A DNA stretch of 64,000 nucleotides, taken from contig JAFLDL010000009.1 in assembly GCA_017302435.1 (NCBI GenBank), forward strand, positions 1 through 64,000. Direction: 5' to 3'. A model generated the notes under the pieces. It was not told the origin of the DNA and searched no databases. It worked only from the letters and a program-made list of their open reading frames with translations. Shown here one piece after another: positions 8,786 through 18,812 of this stretch. Each line of letters begins with the position of its first letter. The first letter of the stretch is position 1. Made by a program: the position numbers and the translations under genes. Source of the stretch: Candidatus Accumulibacter necessarius. Its GTDB lineage: Bacteria; Pseudomonadota; Gammaproteobacteria; Burkholderiales; Rhodocyclaceae.

Positions 8786-9259
8786 TTATTTTTCGCTTGA
8801 TCCTTCAGAGGCCTTGTTGAACATGAACTGACTGATCAGCTTTTCCAGTACGACTGCAGACTGCGTCTTGGCGATCACCTCGCCGGCCTTCAGCATCGCC
8901 TCGTCACCGCCGGGATCGAGCCCGACGTACTGTTCGCCGAGCAGACCCGAGGTAAGGATCAGGGCGAAGGTATCCTTCGGGAAACGATAGCGGCCGTCGA
9001 TGTTGAACGTCACCACCGCCTCATAGGTCTCCGGGTCGAAACGGATATCGCCCACCCGACCGACCACCACACCGGCGCTCTTTACCGGGGCACGCACTTT
9101 CAGGCCGCCGATGTTAACAAAGTTGGCGGTTAGTGGGTAAGTCTCCGAAAAATTGGCAGTCGCCAGATTTCCGACCTTCAGCGCCAGGAACAGCAACGAA
9201 GCCACACCCAGGGCAACAAACACACCGACCCACAGGTCGAGCAACTTGCGACTCATCAA
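8786..9259 (-). CDS. mlaD: MCE-family protein MlaD
   Basis: MlaD is the periplasm-facing, inner-membrane-anchored MCE subunit that forms a hexameric ring carrying phospholipids. The 157-residue product has one N-terminal membrane segment (LWVGVFVALGVASLLFLALKV) and an MCE domain with the conserved GLKVRAPVKSAGVVVGRV and LTSGLLGEQYVGLDPGG motifs. It overlaps mlaE by 4 bp. Length and composition are standard. Confidence 0.95.
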   Translation of the reverse strand: MMSRKLLDLWVGVFVALGVASLLFLALKVGNLATANFSETYPLTANFVNIGGLKVRAPVKSAGVVVGRVGDIRFDPETYEAVVTFNIDGRYRFPKDTFALILTSGLLGEQYVGLDPGGDEAMLKAGEVIAKTQSAVVLEKLISQFMFNKASEGSSEK

Positions 9260-10068
9260 GCCTCCCGGAACATGAACGAGGTCAACACAAAGTCAAGCGC
9301 CAGGATCGCCAAAGCCGACTTGACGACGGTGCCCTTGATCGAGCTTGAAACGCCTTCCGCAGTAGGTACCGCATCGTAACCCTCGAAGACGGCAATCAGG
9401 GAAACGGCAATGCCGAAGACAAAACTCTTGACGATACCGCTCCAGATGTCGTACCTGAAGTCGACCGAGGCCTGCATCTGCGACCAGAACGCCCCTTCAT
9501 CGACGCCGATGAAGACCACACCGATCAGGTAGCCACCAAACACGCCGGTGGCGGAAAACAGTGCCGCCAGCAAAGGCATCGAAATCACGCCCCCCCAGAA
9601 ACGTGGCGCCACGACGCGGGCAATCGGATTCACCGCCATCATGTCCATCGCGGTCAGTTGTTCGGTGGCCTTCATCAGGCCGATTTCAGCCGTGATCGAC
9701 GAACCCGCGCGCGAGGCGAAAAGCAAGGCAGCGACCACCGGCCCGAGTTCCCGCACCAGCGACAGCGCGACCAGAACGCCCAGCGCATCGGCAGATCCAT
9801 AGCGCTGCAGTGTTTCGTAGCCCTGCATGCCCAGCACCATGCCGATGAACAGTCCGGAAACCATGATGATCAGCAGGGACTGGAAACCCGAAAAATAAAC
9901 CTCCCGAATCGTGAGGTTGAAGCGCCGGAACGACTGCCCCGACCAGATCAGCAGCATCAGGAAAAAACGGGTGGCAAAACCCAGTCGCAGCAACGCCTCG
10001 TTGACCCGGTGGCCCAGACTGGCGACCGCCGACACGATCGCTCCCGAATCCTGCCTATTGTCGGCCAT
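9256..10068 (-). CDS. mlaE: Permease MlaE of the Mla system
   Basis: The 270-residue inner-membrane permease has about five to six membrane segments and the MlaE signature VRELGPVVAALLFASRAGSSITAEIG, where the coupling helix contacts the ATPase. I chose the ATG at 10068 (MADNRQDSGAIVS) because the longer frame to 10191 only adds antisense of mlaF. It overlaps the end of mlaF by 14 bp. With MlaF, MlaD and MlaB it makes the inner-membrane lipid-transport machine. Confidence 0.95.
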   Translation of the reverse strand: MADNRQDSGAIVSAVASLGHRVNEALLRLGFATRFFLMLLIWSGQSFRRFNLTIREVYFSGFQSLLIIMVSGLFIGMVLGMQGYETLQRYGSADALGVLVALSLVRELGPVVAALLFASRAGSSITAEIGLMKATEQLTAMDMMAVNPIARVVAPRFWGGVISMPLLAALFSATGVFGGYLIGVVFIGVDEGAFWSQMQASVDFRYDIWSGIVKSFVFGIAVSLIAVFEGYDAVPTAEGVSSSIKGTVVKSALAILALDFVLTSFMFREA

Positions 10069-10873
10069 GCGCGCCTTTCCCCAGCAGTTCCTGCGCGAGA
10101 GGAGTAGCCGGATAGTGGAAAGGGACCGGGCCGTCAGCTTCGGCAAACACGAACTGATGGACAAAGGGATGCTTCGAAGCGCGGATTTCATCCGGCGTTC
10201 CGAGCGCGACGATCTTCCCGTCAGACATGAAATAAATGAAATCGACGATCAGCAGAGACTCCTGAATATCGTGAGTAACCATGATCGTCGTCGCGCCCAG
10301 CGCATCATTGAGCTTGCGAATCAGCTGACCAATGACGCCCAGCGAAATCGGATCGAGACCGGCAAAGGGTTCATCATACATGATCAACATCGGGTCGAGC
10401 GCTATCGCCCGCGCCAGAGCCACCCGTCGTGCCATGCCGCCGGAAAGCTCGGCCGGCATCAGTTGATGCGCACCGCGCAGGCCAACCGCATTGAGTTTCA
10501 TGAGCACCATGTCGCGAATCAGTTCTTCCGTCAGATCAGTGTGCTCGCGCATCTGATAGGCGACGTTGTCAAACACCGAAATGTCGGTAAACAACGCACC
10601 AAACTGGAACAGCATGCCCATGCGCCGGCGCAACGCGTACAACTCGTCATTCGCCAACTGCGGCACCGACTGGCCATCGACCAGCACATCGCCACGGCTC
10701 GGCCTGAGTTGCCCACCGATCAGCCGCAACAGGGTGGTCTTGCCGCAGCCGGAACCGCCCATGATCGCCACAACCTTTCCGCGCGGGATCTCCAGGCTGA
10801 TGCCGTCGAGGATCGGTCGATCCTCGTAGGCAAAATCAAGATCCTTGATTTCGACAAGATTACCGGCAGGCAC
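10055..10873 (-). CDS. mlaF: ATP-binding protein MlaF
   Basis: The 272-residue ATPase has Walker A GGSGCGKTT, signature ELSGGMARRVALARAIALD and Walker B LIMYDEPFAGLD with the H-loop VTHDIQES. It powers retrograde (or anterograde) phospholipid movement with MlaE. The start is probably the GTG at 10873 (VPAGNLVEIKD), which has GGGA seven bases upstream; a TTG at 10891 extends the frame by six codons. A TATAAT-like hexamer on the minus strand at 10904-10909 may be the -10 of the whole ten-gene operon. Confidence 0.94.
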   Translation of the reverse strand: MPAGNLVEIKDLDFAYEDRPILDGISLEIPRGKVVAIMGGSGCGKTTLLRLIGGQLRPSRGDVLVDGQSVPQLANDELYALRRRMGMLFQFGALFTDISVFDNVAYQMREHTDLTEELIRDMVLMKLNAVGLRGAHQLMPAELSGGMARRVALARAIALDPMLIMYDEPFAGLDPISLGVIGQLIRKLNDALGATTIMVTHDIQESLLIVDFIYFMSDGKIVALGTPDEIRASKHPFVHQFVFAEADGPVPFHYPATPLAQELLGKGAHGRQ

Positions 10874-11005
10874 GGCAGTATCCCAGGACAAAAGCGAGCG
10901 CGAATTATACCCGACCGACTCCCCGGTCGCTGTGAATTACTTGGCGTTAATATAATTGTGGAATAATGCCGGGAAGACCCTCTCCCGAGAGACGACAAGC
11001 TTTTC

Positions 11006-12463
11006 ATGCTCACCCTGCCCGGACCCTCACTACCCGAAAAGCCGCTGCTGCTCATCGTTGACGACGACGCGCTGATCTGTGACAGCCTGAGTTTTTCGAT
11101 GACGCCGCTGTTTGAAGTGGTTACCAGCCATTCTCGCTCGCACTGCCTGCAACTGCTTCGACAATTGCGCAGAGCGCCTGAACTGGCGCTGGTTGACCTC
11201 GGATTGCCACCTGCGCCGCATCGCCCGGATGAGGGTTTTGCGCTGATTTCCGACCTGCTGAAAGTGGCGCCAGAGATTCGCATCGTTGTCCTCTCCGGCC
11301 AGAGCGATGACGGTAATGCGCGCCATGCCCGCACGCTCGGCGCAGCCGACTTTGTTGCCAAGCCCTGCGATCCCGGCGACCTGCAGCAGGTCCTCAAGGG
11401 CGCACTGGCCTTTCGTGCGCTGGACGAAAGGCACCGGGAAGGCGCTTCGCCCCTGATCGGCAACAGCCCGGCGATGCAGAAGCTCCGCGTGCAACTACGA
11501 CAATATGCCGATTTGCCATTCCCGGTCCTGATTGAGGGCGAGTCAGGAAGCGGCAAGGAGATCATTGCCTCCAGTTGTCTGCATTACGAAACCCGACGGC
11601 GACTGCGGCCATTTCTGGCACTTAATTGTGCCGCGATATCGCCCAATCTGGTTGAAGCCACCTTGTTTGGCTATGCGCGGGGCGCGTTTACCGGCGCCAT
11701 CACGACCAAAGCCGGCTACTTCGAAGATGCCGCCGACGGCACGCTTTTTCTCGACGAGATTGGCGAGCTGGCCCTGGACCTCCAGGCGAAGCTGCTGCGA
11801 GTGCTGGAGAACGGCGAGTACCAGCGGGTGGGTGAAACCCAGAAGCGGGTCAGCCAGGCACGCATCATCGCCGCCACCAACCGCGACCTGCGCAAGGAGG
11901 TCAGGTCCGGCAACTTCCGCGCCGACCTCTATCACCGCCTGTCGGTCTGTTCGATTGCGGCCCCGCCCTTGCGCGAGATGGGCGACGACAGGCTGCTCCT
12001 GCTCGACCACTTCCGGCGACACTATGCGGCACAGACGCAGCAACAGCCGTTCCGGCTGTCCCCGGCAGCGGAGGCCCTTTTTCTCGGCTATGCTTTTCCC
12101 GGCAATGTTCGTGAGTTGCGCAACATTGTCATCCGCCTGACCACCAGGCACTCGGGCCAGCTGGTCGATAGCGCGGCGCTAGAGGCAGAACTCGATCTGC
12201 CCGACGATCTGCCGGGCATCTCGGCCAGTCCAGCCACAGCTGACGAAGAGGCAAGCGGCGACGCGATCATCGCTGCGGCCACCCATCGCCTGCGGCAACG
12301 AGAACCCTTCAGCCTTGATCGGCTGCTCGACGCCACCGAACGTGGCTACATCGAGGCCGCACTGAAACTGGCACATGGTAACGTCAGTCAGGCAGCACGC
12401 CTGCTCGGCATCCACCGGACGACGCTCTACAACCGCATGGAAGCCACGGCACGCGAGCCATGA
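11006..12463 (+). CDS. Sigma-54-dependent response regulator (PrsR/NtrC class)
   Basis: A 485-residue NtrC-class activator. The receiver domain (about 10-140) has the acidic pocket LIVDDDA, the phosphoacceptor aspartate in ALVDLGLPP, and the lysine in FVAKPCD. The AAA+ domain (about 150-390) has Walker A GESGSGKE, the RNA-polymerase-contact loop GAFTGA and Walker [12 protein letters not shown]. The C-terminus has a Fis-type helix-turn-helix ([20 protein letters not shown]). It overlaps the next pilus gene by 4 bp, so it probably regulates this locus. The best candidate target is the sigma-54 promoter at 28100-28115, and the best candidate partner kinase is at 26258-27958 (inference). Confidence 0.92.
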   Translation: MLTLPGPSLPEKPLLLIVDDDALICDSLSFSMTPLFEVVTSHSRSHCLQLLRQLRRAPELALVDLGLPPAPHRPDEGFALISDLLKVAPEIRIVVLSGQSDDGNARHARTLGAADFVAKPCDPGDLQQVLKGALAFRALDERHREGASPLIGNSPAMQKLRVQLRQYADLPFPVLIEGESGSGKEIIASSCLHYETRRRLRPFLALNCAAISPNLVEATLFGYARGAFTGAITTKAGYFEDAADGTLFLDEIGELALDLQAKLLRVLENGEYQRVGETQKRVSQARIIAATNRDLRKEVRSGNFRADLYHRLSVCSIAAPPLREMGDDRLLLLDHFRRHYAAQTQQQPFRLSPAAEALFLGYAFPGNVRELRNIVIRLTTRHSGQLVDSAALEAELDLPDDLPGISASPATADEEASGDAIIAAATHRLRQREPFSLDRLLDATERGYIEAALKLAHGNVSQAARLLGIHRTTLYNRMEATAREP

Positions 12464-13902
12464 TGTATCTCGACCATTTCGGACTGCAGCAAGCGCCGTT
12501 CCGCATCACGCCGCACACCGAGTTCTTCTTTGCCGGTGCCAACCGCGGCGCCACGCTCGAAGCACTGATCTACGCGATCACCCACGATGAGGGCATCGTC
12601 AAGGTAAGCGGCGAGGTCGGAAGCGGCAAGACCATGCTCTGCCGCATGCTGCTCGAAAGGCTCCCGGACAACGTTGAAACGGTCTATCTGGCCAACCCCA
12701 TGCTCTCGCGCGACGAGATCCTGTTGGCCATCGCCGCCGAACTTCGGCTGCCTCTGCCGGAAGGGCACGGGCATCTGCTGCTGCGCGCCTTGCAGGCGCG
12801 TTTGCTCGAAATCTATGCTGCCGGCCGCCAGGTCGTCGCCCTGATCGACGAGGCGCACGCCATGCCCGCGGAAGCTCTGGAAGAGATCCGTCTGCTTTCG
12901 AACCTTGAATCGAGCCAGCACAAGCTGCTGCAGATCGTGCTATTCGGCCAGCCTGAACTCGACCAGCGGCTGGGTGAAAACGCCATGCGTCAGCTCAATG
13001 ACCGGATCACGCACAATTTCAGGCTGGAGCCGCTGCACCGCCGGGACGTCGCGGTATACCTGATGTTCCGGCTGCGCGCGGCCGGCTACCGCGGGCCCGA
13101 CCTGTTCAGCAGGCAGGCGATCGAGCTGATCAGCAAGGCCTCCGAAGGGCTTACCCGGCGAATCAATATCCTCGCCGACAAGGCGCTGCTTGCTGCGTTC
13201 TCCGAAGGCGTGCACCAGGTCGACGGCAAGCAGGTTAGGGCGGCGATACGCGATGCGCAGTTCAGGCGAATCGATGGTCCCGCCGGAATCAGGTGGTGGA
13301 TCGGAGCAGGCGCGGCCATGGCCCTCGCTACGATCGCCGGTCTGGCCTACCTTGCCGGCAGCTACAGCGCGGCCCGCCAGACCAGGCCGGAGTCGACCAT
13401 CGACGCCGCGCAGACCACCACGGCGCCGGTGGTAACGGTGCCGCAGCCGCCAACGCCATCCGTCCCTGAGCCGTCATCGCCGTCTGCAGCCTCCGGGCCT
13501 TCTGCGGCACCGCCCAGGGGGTCTTCGCCGGAAGTGCCGACGCCCAGCGCGGCAGAACCCTTCAGCCTTGACGCGCGAATCGCCGCCACCGAACAGTGGT
13601 TGAAGCAGACTCCGGACAGCCACCATTTCATCCAGTTGCTCGTGACGGATGCTGCCAGCCACGAGCAAGTGGCGAATTTCATTGTCAATAACGCCGGAAC
13701 GCTCGACTTGCGGCAGGTCCGGGTCTATCGTTCCAGTATTGATGGCAGGAAGCGATTGGGCGTCATCTACGGCGATTACCCTTCCCGCGACCAGGCGAAC
13801 GCCGCGCTGGCAACGCTTGGCGAGATCAGCCCGTCGAGCAGGCCTTACGTGCGCGCAGTCGCCAGGTTGCGCTCGCCAGGGGCTGCCAAAGGAAGCTCGT
13901 AA
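12460..13902 (+). CDS. MshM/ExeA-like AAA ATPase with C-terminal SPOR domain
   Basis: A 480-residue protein beginning [21 protein letters not shown], the standard opening of ExeA/GspA/MshM ATPases. It has Walker A GEVGSGKT, Walker B VALIDEAHAM, and a membrane segment at about residues 286-306. A long Pro/Ser/Thr-rich periplasmic linker and a SPOR-like peptidoglycan-binding domain (about 385-470, with LRQVRVYRSS and KRLGVIYGDYPSR) follow. Such proteins help insert the secretin through peptidoglycan. It overlaps the response regulator by 4 bp and precedes the secretin gene. Confidence 0.87.
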   Translation: MMYLDHFGLQQAPFRITPHTEFFFAGANRGATLEALIYAITHDEGIVKVSGEVGSGKTMLCRMLLERLPDNVETVYLANPMLSRDEILLAIAAELRLPLPEGHGHLLLRALQARLLEIYAAGRQVVALIDEAHAMPAEALEEIRLLSNLESSQHKLLQIVLFGQPELDQRLGENAMRQLNDRITHNFRLEPLHRRDVAVYLMFRLRAAGYRGPDLFSRQAIELISKASEGLTRRINILADKALLAAFSEGVHQVDGKQVRAAIRDAQFRRIDGPAGIRWWIGAGAAMALATIAGLAYLAGSYSAARQTRPESTIDAAQTTTAPVVTVPQPPTPSVPEPSSPSAASGPSAAPPRGSSPEVPTPSAAEPFSLDARIAATEQWLKQTPDSHHFIQLLVTDAASHEQVANFIVNNAGTLDLRQVRVYRSSIDGRKRLGVIYGDYPSRDQANAALATLGEISPSSRPYVRAVARLRSPGAAKGSS

Positions 13903-13981
13903 CACAATTAAAATCATGTACTTGTATCGACATCCTGGCGTGATATGATGACTTCTGCCTTTGACCGGATCGAGCCTGAGC

Positions 13982-15793
13982 GTGTCTCCGAGAACCCTTG
14001 ACAGCATCCTCCTTGTGCTGCTGCTTGCCGGCTGCACACCGACCACACTCAGTACCGGGCCGTCTGCCGGACACCTGCAGGCAGACAGTGTTGCCCGCCC
14101 GCAGGGAGCGATTCCCCAGCCCGTTCAGCAAAGCGTCTCGCTACCCCGGCCGAGAACGGCCGCCAGGACCGAGACCTACAGCGTCGTTGTCAATAACGTC
14201 GAGGTTCACAATCTGTTGTTCGCGCTGGCGCGGGACGCCAAACTAAACGTGGACATCCACCCCGGAATAACAGGCCTGGTGACCCTCAACGCCATTGACC
14301 AGACGCTGCCACAACTGCTCACCCGTATTGCCAAACAGGTGGACATGCGCTTCGAAATGGACGGCCCGAACCTCGTCGTGATGCCCGACTCACCCTATCT
14401 CAAGAACTACAAGGTCGATTACGTCAATATCGCCCGCGAGGTTACCGGCACCGTATCAACCAACACGCAAATCTCGACCAGCAGCCTGGGTACGAGCGGG
14501 GCCGGGGGTTCCGGCAGCGCAAATACGTCGCGGCTACAGATCGAGAACAAGTCAAACAACCGCTTCTGGGGATCTCTCGAAAAGAACCTCAAGGATCTGC
14601 TGCACGAAACGGACAAGGTTTTCCCGGAAGGATCGACGGAAACGGTCACCGAGCAAAGCGCTTCACAAACGACGACCGGCACCGGTGCCCCAGCCCCGAC
14701 GGGAACCCCTGCGCGCGCCAACCAGACGGTCCAGACGCTGGCCGGCAGCCCCAATCCTGCGACGCTGCAGAACACCGGTGCTACCGTCGTCAAGCGAATG
14801 ACCTTCCGCGAAGCTGCGTCGGTCATTGCCAACCCCGAAGCCGGTGTAATTACCGTGAGGGCCACCTCACGACAACACGAAAAAGTCCAGGAGTTCCTCG
14901 ATAGGGTGATGAGCAGCGCCCGGCGACAAGTGTTGATCGAAGCGACGATCGTCGAAGTCACACTATCCGACGGCTATCAGCAGGGAATCGAATGGAGTCG
15001 CCTGACGAGTGGTACCGACTACAGTGTGACCCGGCCAACATTAACGACGAACGTGCCCAACCCCGTCTCCCCTTACGTATTGAAGTACCGCGACATCAAC
15101 CCGCTGAATCTGGTGGTAACACTGGAACTGCTGCGCTCCTTCGGTAGCGTCAAGGTGCTTTCCAGCCCAAAGCTCGCCGTACTGAACAATCAGACGGCCA
15201 CACTGAAGGTTTCCGAGGACTTCGTGTATTTCAACGTCTCTTCCAACACGACTACAACGGCCAACGTCGGCACAACGGTCGGCATTACGACCACCCCACA
15301 GTCGGTTTCCGTCGGCTTTTTCATGAGCTTGACCGCACAGATCAGCGATAGCGGCACGGTGACGCTCAACGTTCGCCCATCGATTTCGAGCATCTCGGAA
15401 CTCAAGCGTGACCCTAACCCGATCATTCCAAACAACATTCCAAACTATGTACCGCAGATAAAAACTCGCGAAATTGAGTCATTGATGCGGATTGAGAGTG
15501 GCGACATCGCAGTCCTCGGCGGCCTCATGGTGGACACGGTCGACAACAAGGCAGGGCGATTCCCAGGCTTGGGCGACATTCCATTCCTCGGCGAAGTATT
15601 GAATACGCGGGCGAACTCGTCGGCAAAGACGGAACTTGTCGTTCTCCTGCGGCCGACAGTGATCAGGGATGGTTCGATCGAGGGCGACTTCAGCAGCTTC
15701 AGGGAGTCTCTGCCCGGCAAGGATTTCTTCCGGGCCGACCAGGTCTTCCAGCCTTTCTCGCTTCCCGAACGGCGTCCGGAGCCGCTGCAGTGA
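13982..15793 (+). CDS. mshL: MSHA-type pilus secretin MshL
   Basis: An outer-membrane secretin of about 603 residues that forms the pilus exit pore. A lipobox LLLAGC lies near the N-terminus, followed by a short secretin/TonB N-domain (HNLLFALARDAKLNVDIHPG), N-domains separated by a Ser/Thr/Gly-rich segment, and the C-terminal secretin domain with LGGLMVDTVDNKAGRFPGLGDI. There is no ATG; the start is either GTG at 13982 (chosen, it puts a short basic segment before the lipobox) or TTG at 13961. It overlaps the next gene by 4 bp. Confidence 0.9.
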   Translation: MSPRTLDSILLVLLLAGCTPTTLSTGPSAGHLQADSVARPQGAIPQPVQQSVSLPRPRTAARTETYSVVVNNVEVHNLLFALARDAKLNVDIHPGITGLVTLNAIDQTLPQLLTRIAKQVDMRFEMDGPNLVVMPDSPYLKNYKVDYVNIAREVTGTVSTNTQISTSSLGTSGAGGSGSANTSRLQIENKSNNRFWGSLEKNLKDLLHETDKVFPEGSTETVTEQSASQTTTGTGAPAPTGTPARANQTVQTLAGSPNPATLQNTGATVVKRMTFREAASVIANPEAGVITVRATSRQHEKVQEFLDRVMSSARRQVLIEATIVEVTLSDGYQQGIEWSRLTSGTDYSVTRPTLTTNVPNPVSPYVLKYRDINPLNLVVTLELLRSFGSVKVLSSPKLAVLNNQTATLKVSEDFVYFNVSSNTTTTANVGTTVGITTTPQSVSVGFFMSLTAQISDSGTVTLNVRPSISSISELKRDPNPIIPNNIPNYVPQIKTREIESLMRIESGDIAVLGGLMVDTVDNKAGRFPGLGDIPFLGEVLNTRANSSAKTELVVLLRPTVIRDGSIEGDFSSFRESLPGKDFFRADQVFQPFSLPERRPEPLQ

Positions 15794-17043
15794 GCCTGCT
15801 GATGGATGCCCTGCGGCGGGCGGAGGAGGCCAAGCGGCTGGCCAACCCGAGCAGCCAGCCAGATCCCGTTACCTCGCCCGGAGACCTGACCCTGGCCCCG
15901 CTGGAAACCCCTCCGAGGCCACAAGGCCGGTCGCTGCCGCCGCTCGCCAGGCACCTCGATTCTGCCGACGCGGACCTGGCATCCGCAGCCACGACAGCGC
16001 CGCCTGGCAGGAGCGCGGCCAGGCCGGGAGCACCGCCGACAGATCCCGGCATGCGCGAAGCCGCCGAACGAACTGCGGCGAGAAATGTGTTTGCCGTCAA
16101 GCAGCCGCCACGGTCGCGCACTGCGCTCTGGCTTTTCCTGGGATTGGGAGGCCTGGCGACGCTGGCGATCGGAGGCTACTTCTGGTGGCAGTTGCAGTCG
16201 CTCTCGAACGGCGCGCTGGTCGTGGCACCGCCGCCGGTGCTGCCAACAAGCCCGTCGCCCGCCCCGGCATTGGCTGCCAACGTGGCTGCCACGCGTGTGC
16301 CGACGACGCCAACCACCCCGCAGCCCCTTCCGACATCCTCGTCAGAATCGCCGCAACTCCCGCCCCCGCCCAGGGCAGCGGCCCCCGTGTGGTCACCTGC
16401 GCAGGCACGAAAGGAAACTCCCAGCACCCTGCCACGGCAGGAGGCCGCCTTGTTCCGGGCGAGCAACAGCCGGGCTAGACACGACCAGACGCTCAACCAG
16501 GCCTACGAAGCCTGGCAGGCAAACCGGCTGGACGACGCCCGTCGCGGCTACGAACAGGTTCTGCGCAGCGATGCCTGGAATACCGACGCGCTCCTCGGTC
16601 TGGCAGCGATCGCCGCTCGCCAGGGCCAGGCCGAGCGGGCGCAGGATCTGTACCTGCGGGTGCTCGAAGCCGACCCTGGCGACGTCACTGCCCAGGCGGC
16701 GCTGATCAGCCTGCGTAGCCAAAGCGACACGGGCCCGTCGGAAAGCCGTTTGAAGACCTTGCTCGCCAGCCAGCCGGACGCGTCTGCACTGCATTTCGCG
16801 CTGGGCAATCTGTATGCCCGGCAGGGTCGCTGGAGTGAAGCGCAGCAGGCCTATTTTCAAGCCTACGCGCTGGAGCCGGACAACGGCGATTACCTGTTCA
16901 ACGTCGCCGTCAGCCTCGATCATCTGCGCCAGAACAAGCTGGCGGCACAGTACTACCGGATGGCCTTGAGCGCTGCCGAGACTCGGCGCAGCGCCTTCAG
17001 CGCGGATGCCGCCGGAAAACGCATTCTCGAACTGCAGCCCTGA
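15790..17043 (+). CDS. MshN-like TPR protein
   Basis: The 417-residue protein starts at a GTG overlapping the mshL stop and opens SLLMDALRRAEEAKR, typical of MshN and ExeB/GspB-like proteins. A single membrane segment lies at about residues 114-136, followed by a Pro/Thr-rich linker. About five TPR units then run from residue 235 to the end (NQAYEAWQANRLDDARRGYEQ, ALLGLAAIAARQGQAERAQ). It is expected to be an inner-membrane protein with a periplasmic TPR domain that assists secretin or pilus assembly. Assignment rests on architecture and position between mshL and mshE. Confidence 0.83.
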   Translation: MSLLMDALRRAEEAKRLANPSSQPDPVTSPGDLTLAPLETPPRPQGRSLPPLARHLDSADADLASAATTAPPGRSAARPGAPPTDPGMREAAERTAARNVFAVKQPPRSRTALWLFLGLGGLATLAIGGYFWWQLQSLSNGALVVAPPPVLPTSPSPAPALAANVAATRVPTTPTTPQPLPTSSSESPQLPPPPRAAAPVWSPAQARKETPSTLPRQEAALFRASNSRARHDQTLNQAYEAWQANRLDDARRGYEQVLRSDAWNTDALLGLAAIAARQGQAERAQDLYLRVLEADPGDVTAQAALISLRSQSDTGPSESRLKTLLASQPDASALHFALGNLYARQGRWSEAQQAYFQAYALEPDNGDYLFNVAVSLDHLRQNKLAAQYYRMALSAAETRRSAFSADAAGKRILELQP

Positions 17044-17091
17044 TGCAGGCCGCGTGCAGCAATCCGCCGATCTGAGTTGCCTGCCAAGCCA

Positions 17092-18807
17092 ATGATGAAC
17101 ACTCCTGCCCTGCATCCCCATCTGCGACTGCTGGGTCAGATCCTGATCACCAAGGGCATCCTCAGCGAGGATCAGCTGCGCATCGCCCTTCTGGAACAAA
17201 TGAAGTCGAATCAGCCGATCGGGAAACTCCTGGTTGCGCTGGGCTTCGTTTCCGAGGCCACCCTGCGCGATGCCCTCTCGGAAAGTCTCGGCAAACAGAG
17301 CATTGACCTGTCGAATGCGATCATCGACCCGTCGGCGCTGAAAGTCGTCCCGCGCGATCTCGCCAAGCGCCACCACCTGCTGCCACTTGACTACGATGCC
17401 GCCAACCACGTCCTGACAGTGGCCATCGCCGACATCAACGACATCGTTGCCCTCGACCGAATCCGGGTTCTCGCTGGCGAGGACATCGAGATCGACACGC
17501 TTCTCGCCGGCGAGACGGAAATCGATCGTGCCATCGACCAGTGCTACGGCTATGAACTGTCGATCGATGGCATCCTGCACGAAATCGAAACCGGCGAGAT
17601 CGACTTCCGCGGCCTGCAATCGTCCTCTGACGAGTACAGCCAGCCGGTCGTCCGCCTGATCGACTCGATCCTGACCGATGCCGTCAAGCGGGATTCGTCC
17701 GACATCCACTTCGAGCCGGAAGCAAGCTTCCTGCGCATCCGCTACCGCATCGACGGCATGCTGCGGCAGATTCGCTCCCTGCACAAGACTTACTGGCCAG
17801 CCATGGCGGTTCGCATCAAGGTGCTATCCGGCATGAACATCGCCGAAACCCGCGCGCCCCAGGACGGCCGCATCTCGCTCAACATGCGCGGGCGACAGGT
17901 TGATTTCCGCGTTTCGGCACAGCCGACGATTCATGGCGAAAACATCGTTCTGCGCATCCTCGACCGGCAAAAAGGAATCGTGCCGCTCGACGGGCTGGGT
18001 CTTGCCGAGAAGCAGCTTGACCAGCTCAAACTGATGATCGCCCGTCCGGAAGGCATCGTTTTCGTCACCGGGCCAACCGGCAGCGGCAAGACCACCACGC
18101 TCTACTCGGTGCTCAACCACATCAACTCCGAGGGCGTCAATATCATGACGCTCGAAGACCCGGTCGAGTACCCGATGACCCTGGTCCGCCAGACTTCCGC
18201 TGCCGACTCGGTCAAGCTCGACTTCGCCAACGGCATCCGCTCGATGATGCGTCAGGACCCGGACATCATCCTGGTCGGCGAAGTGCGCGACGCCGAAACA
18301 GCCGAAATGGCGCTGCGCGCGGCGATGACCGGTCATCAGGTGTATTCGACGCTGCATACCAACTCGGCCATTGGCGCGATTCCCCGCCTGCTCGACATCG
18401 GCATTCTGCCCGACATCATGGCCGGCAACATCATCGGCATCATTGCCCAGAGGCTGGTTCGGCGCCTGTGCGTTCACTGCAAGGTGCCCTATCAGGCCGA
18501 AGCCCACGAGACGCGCCTGCTCGGCAACCTGGCTGATGGACTGCGGCCGGTGATCTACCGCCCCGGCGGCTGTGAGCGCTGCGAATTCCAGGGTTATCGC
18601 GGGCGCCTGGCAATCATGGAATTGTTGCGTATCAACGGCGACATGGACGAGTTGATCGCTCGTCGCAGCACGGCCCGGGAAATGCGCCAGCTGGCCGACC
18701 GCCAGGGCTTTACCACCCTGGCTGATGACGGTCTGCGGCGCGTTCTCGACGGCTCGACCTCGCTCGAGGAAGTCGGCCGCGTCGTCGACCTGACCGACCG
18801 GATGTAA
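17092..18807 (+). CDS. mshE: MSHA pilus assembly ATPase MshE
   Basis: A 571-residue GspE/PilB-type hexameric assembly ATPase. The N-terminal MshEN domain contains two tandem motifs (LGQILITKG...ALLEQ, 5-residue spacer, IGKLLVALGFVSE) resembling the c-di-GMP-binding motif of Vibrio MshE, though an arginine in the first and a glutamine in the second are shifted or replaced. Walker A GPTGSGKTTT, the Asp box, Walker B (ILVGEVRD) and a CxxC...CxxC zinc site (CVHC, CERC) are present. The ATG at 17092 is favoured over a TTG at 17077. mshG follows after 5 bp. Confidence 0.94.
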   Translation: MMNTPALHPHLRLLGQILITKGILSEDQLRIALLEQMKSNQPIGKLLVALGFVSEATLRDALSESLGKQSIDLSNAIIDPSALKVVPRDLAKRHHLLPLDYDAANHVLTVAIADINDIVALDRIRVLAGEDIEIDTLLAGETEIDRAIDQCYGYELSIDGILHEIETGEIDFRGLQSSSDEYSQPVVRLIDSILTDAVKRDSSDIHFEPEASFLRIRYRIDGMLRQIRSLHKTYWPAMAVRIKVLSGMNIAETRAPQDGRISLNMRGRQVDFRVSAQPTIHGENIVLRILDRQKGIVPLDGLGLAEKQLDQLKLMIARPEGIVFVTGPTGSGKTTTLYSVLNHINSEGVNIMTLEDPVEYPMTLVRQTSAADSVKLDFANGIRSMMRQDPDIILVGEVRDAETAEMALRAAMTGHQVYSTLHTNSAIGAIPRLLDIGILPDIMAGNIIGIIAQRLVRRLCVHCKVPYQAEAHETRLLGNLADGLRPVIYRPGGCERCEFQGYRGRLAIMELLRINGDMDELIARRSTAREMRQLADRQGFTTLADDGLRRVLDGSTSLEEVGRVVDLTDRM

Positions 18808-18812
18808 CGCCG

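Noticed and set aside
16393-17784. 463-codon minus-strand open frame
   Set aside because: Antisense to the MshN-like and mshE genes; no recognisable domains.
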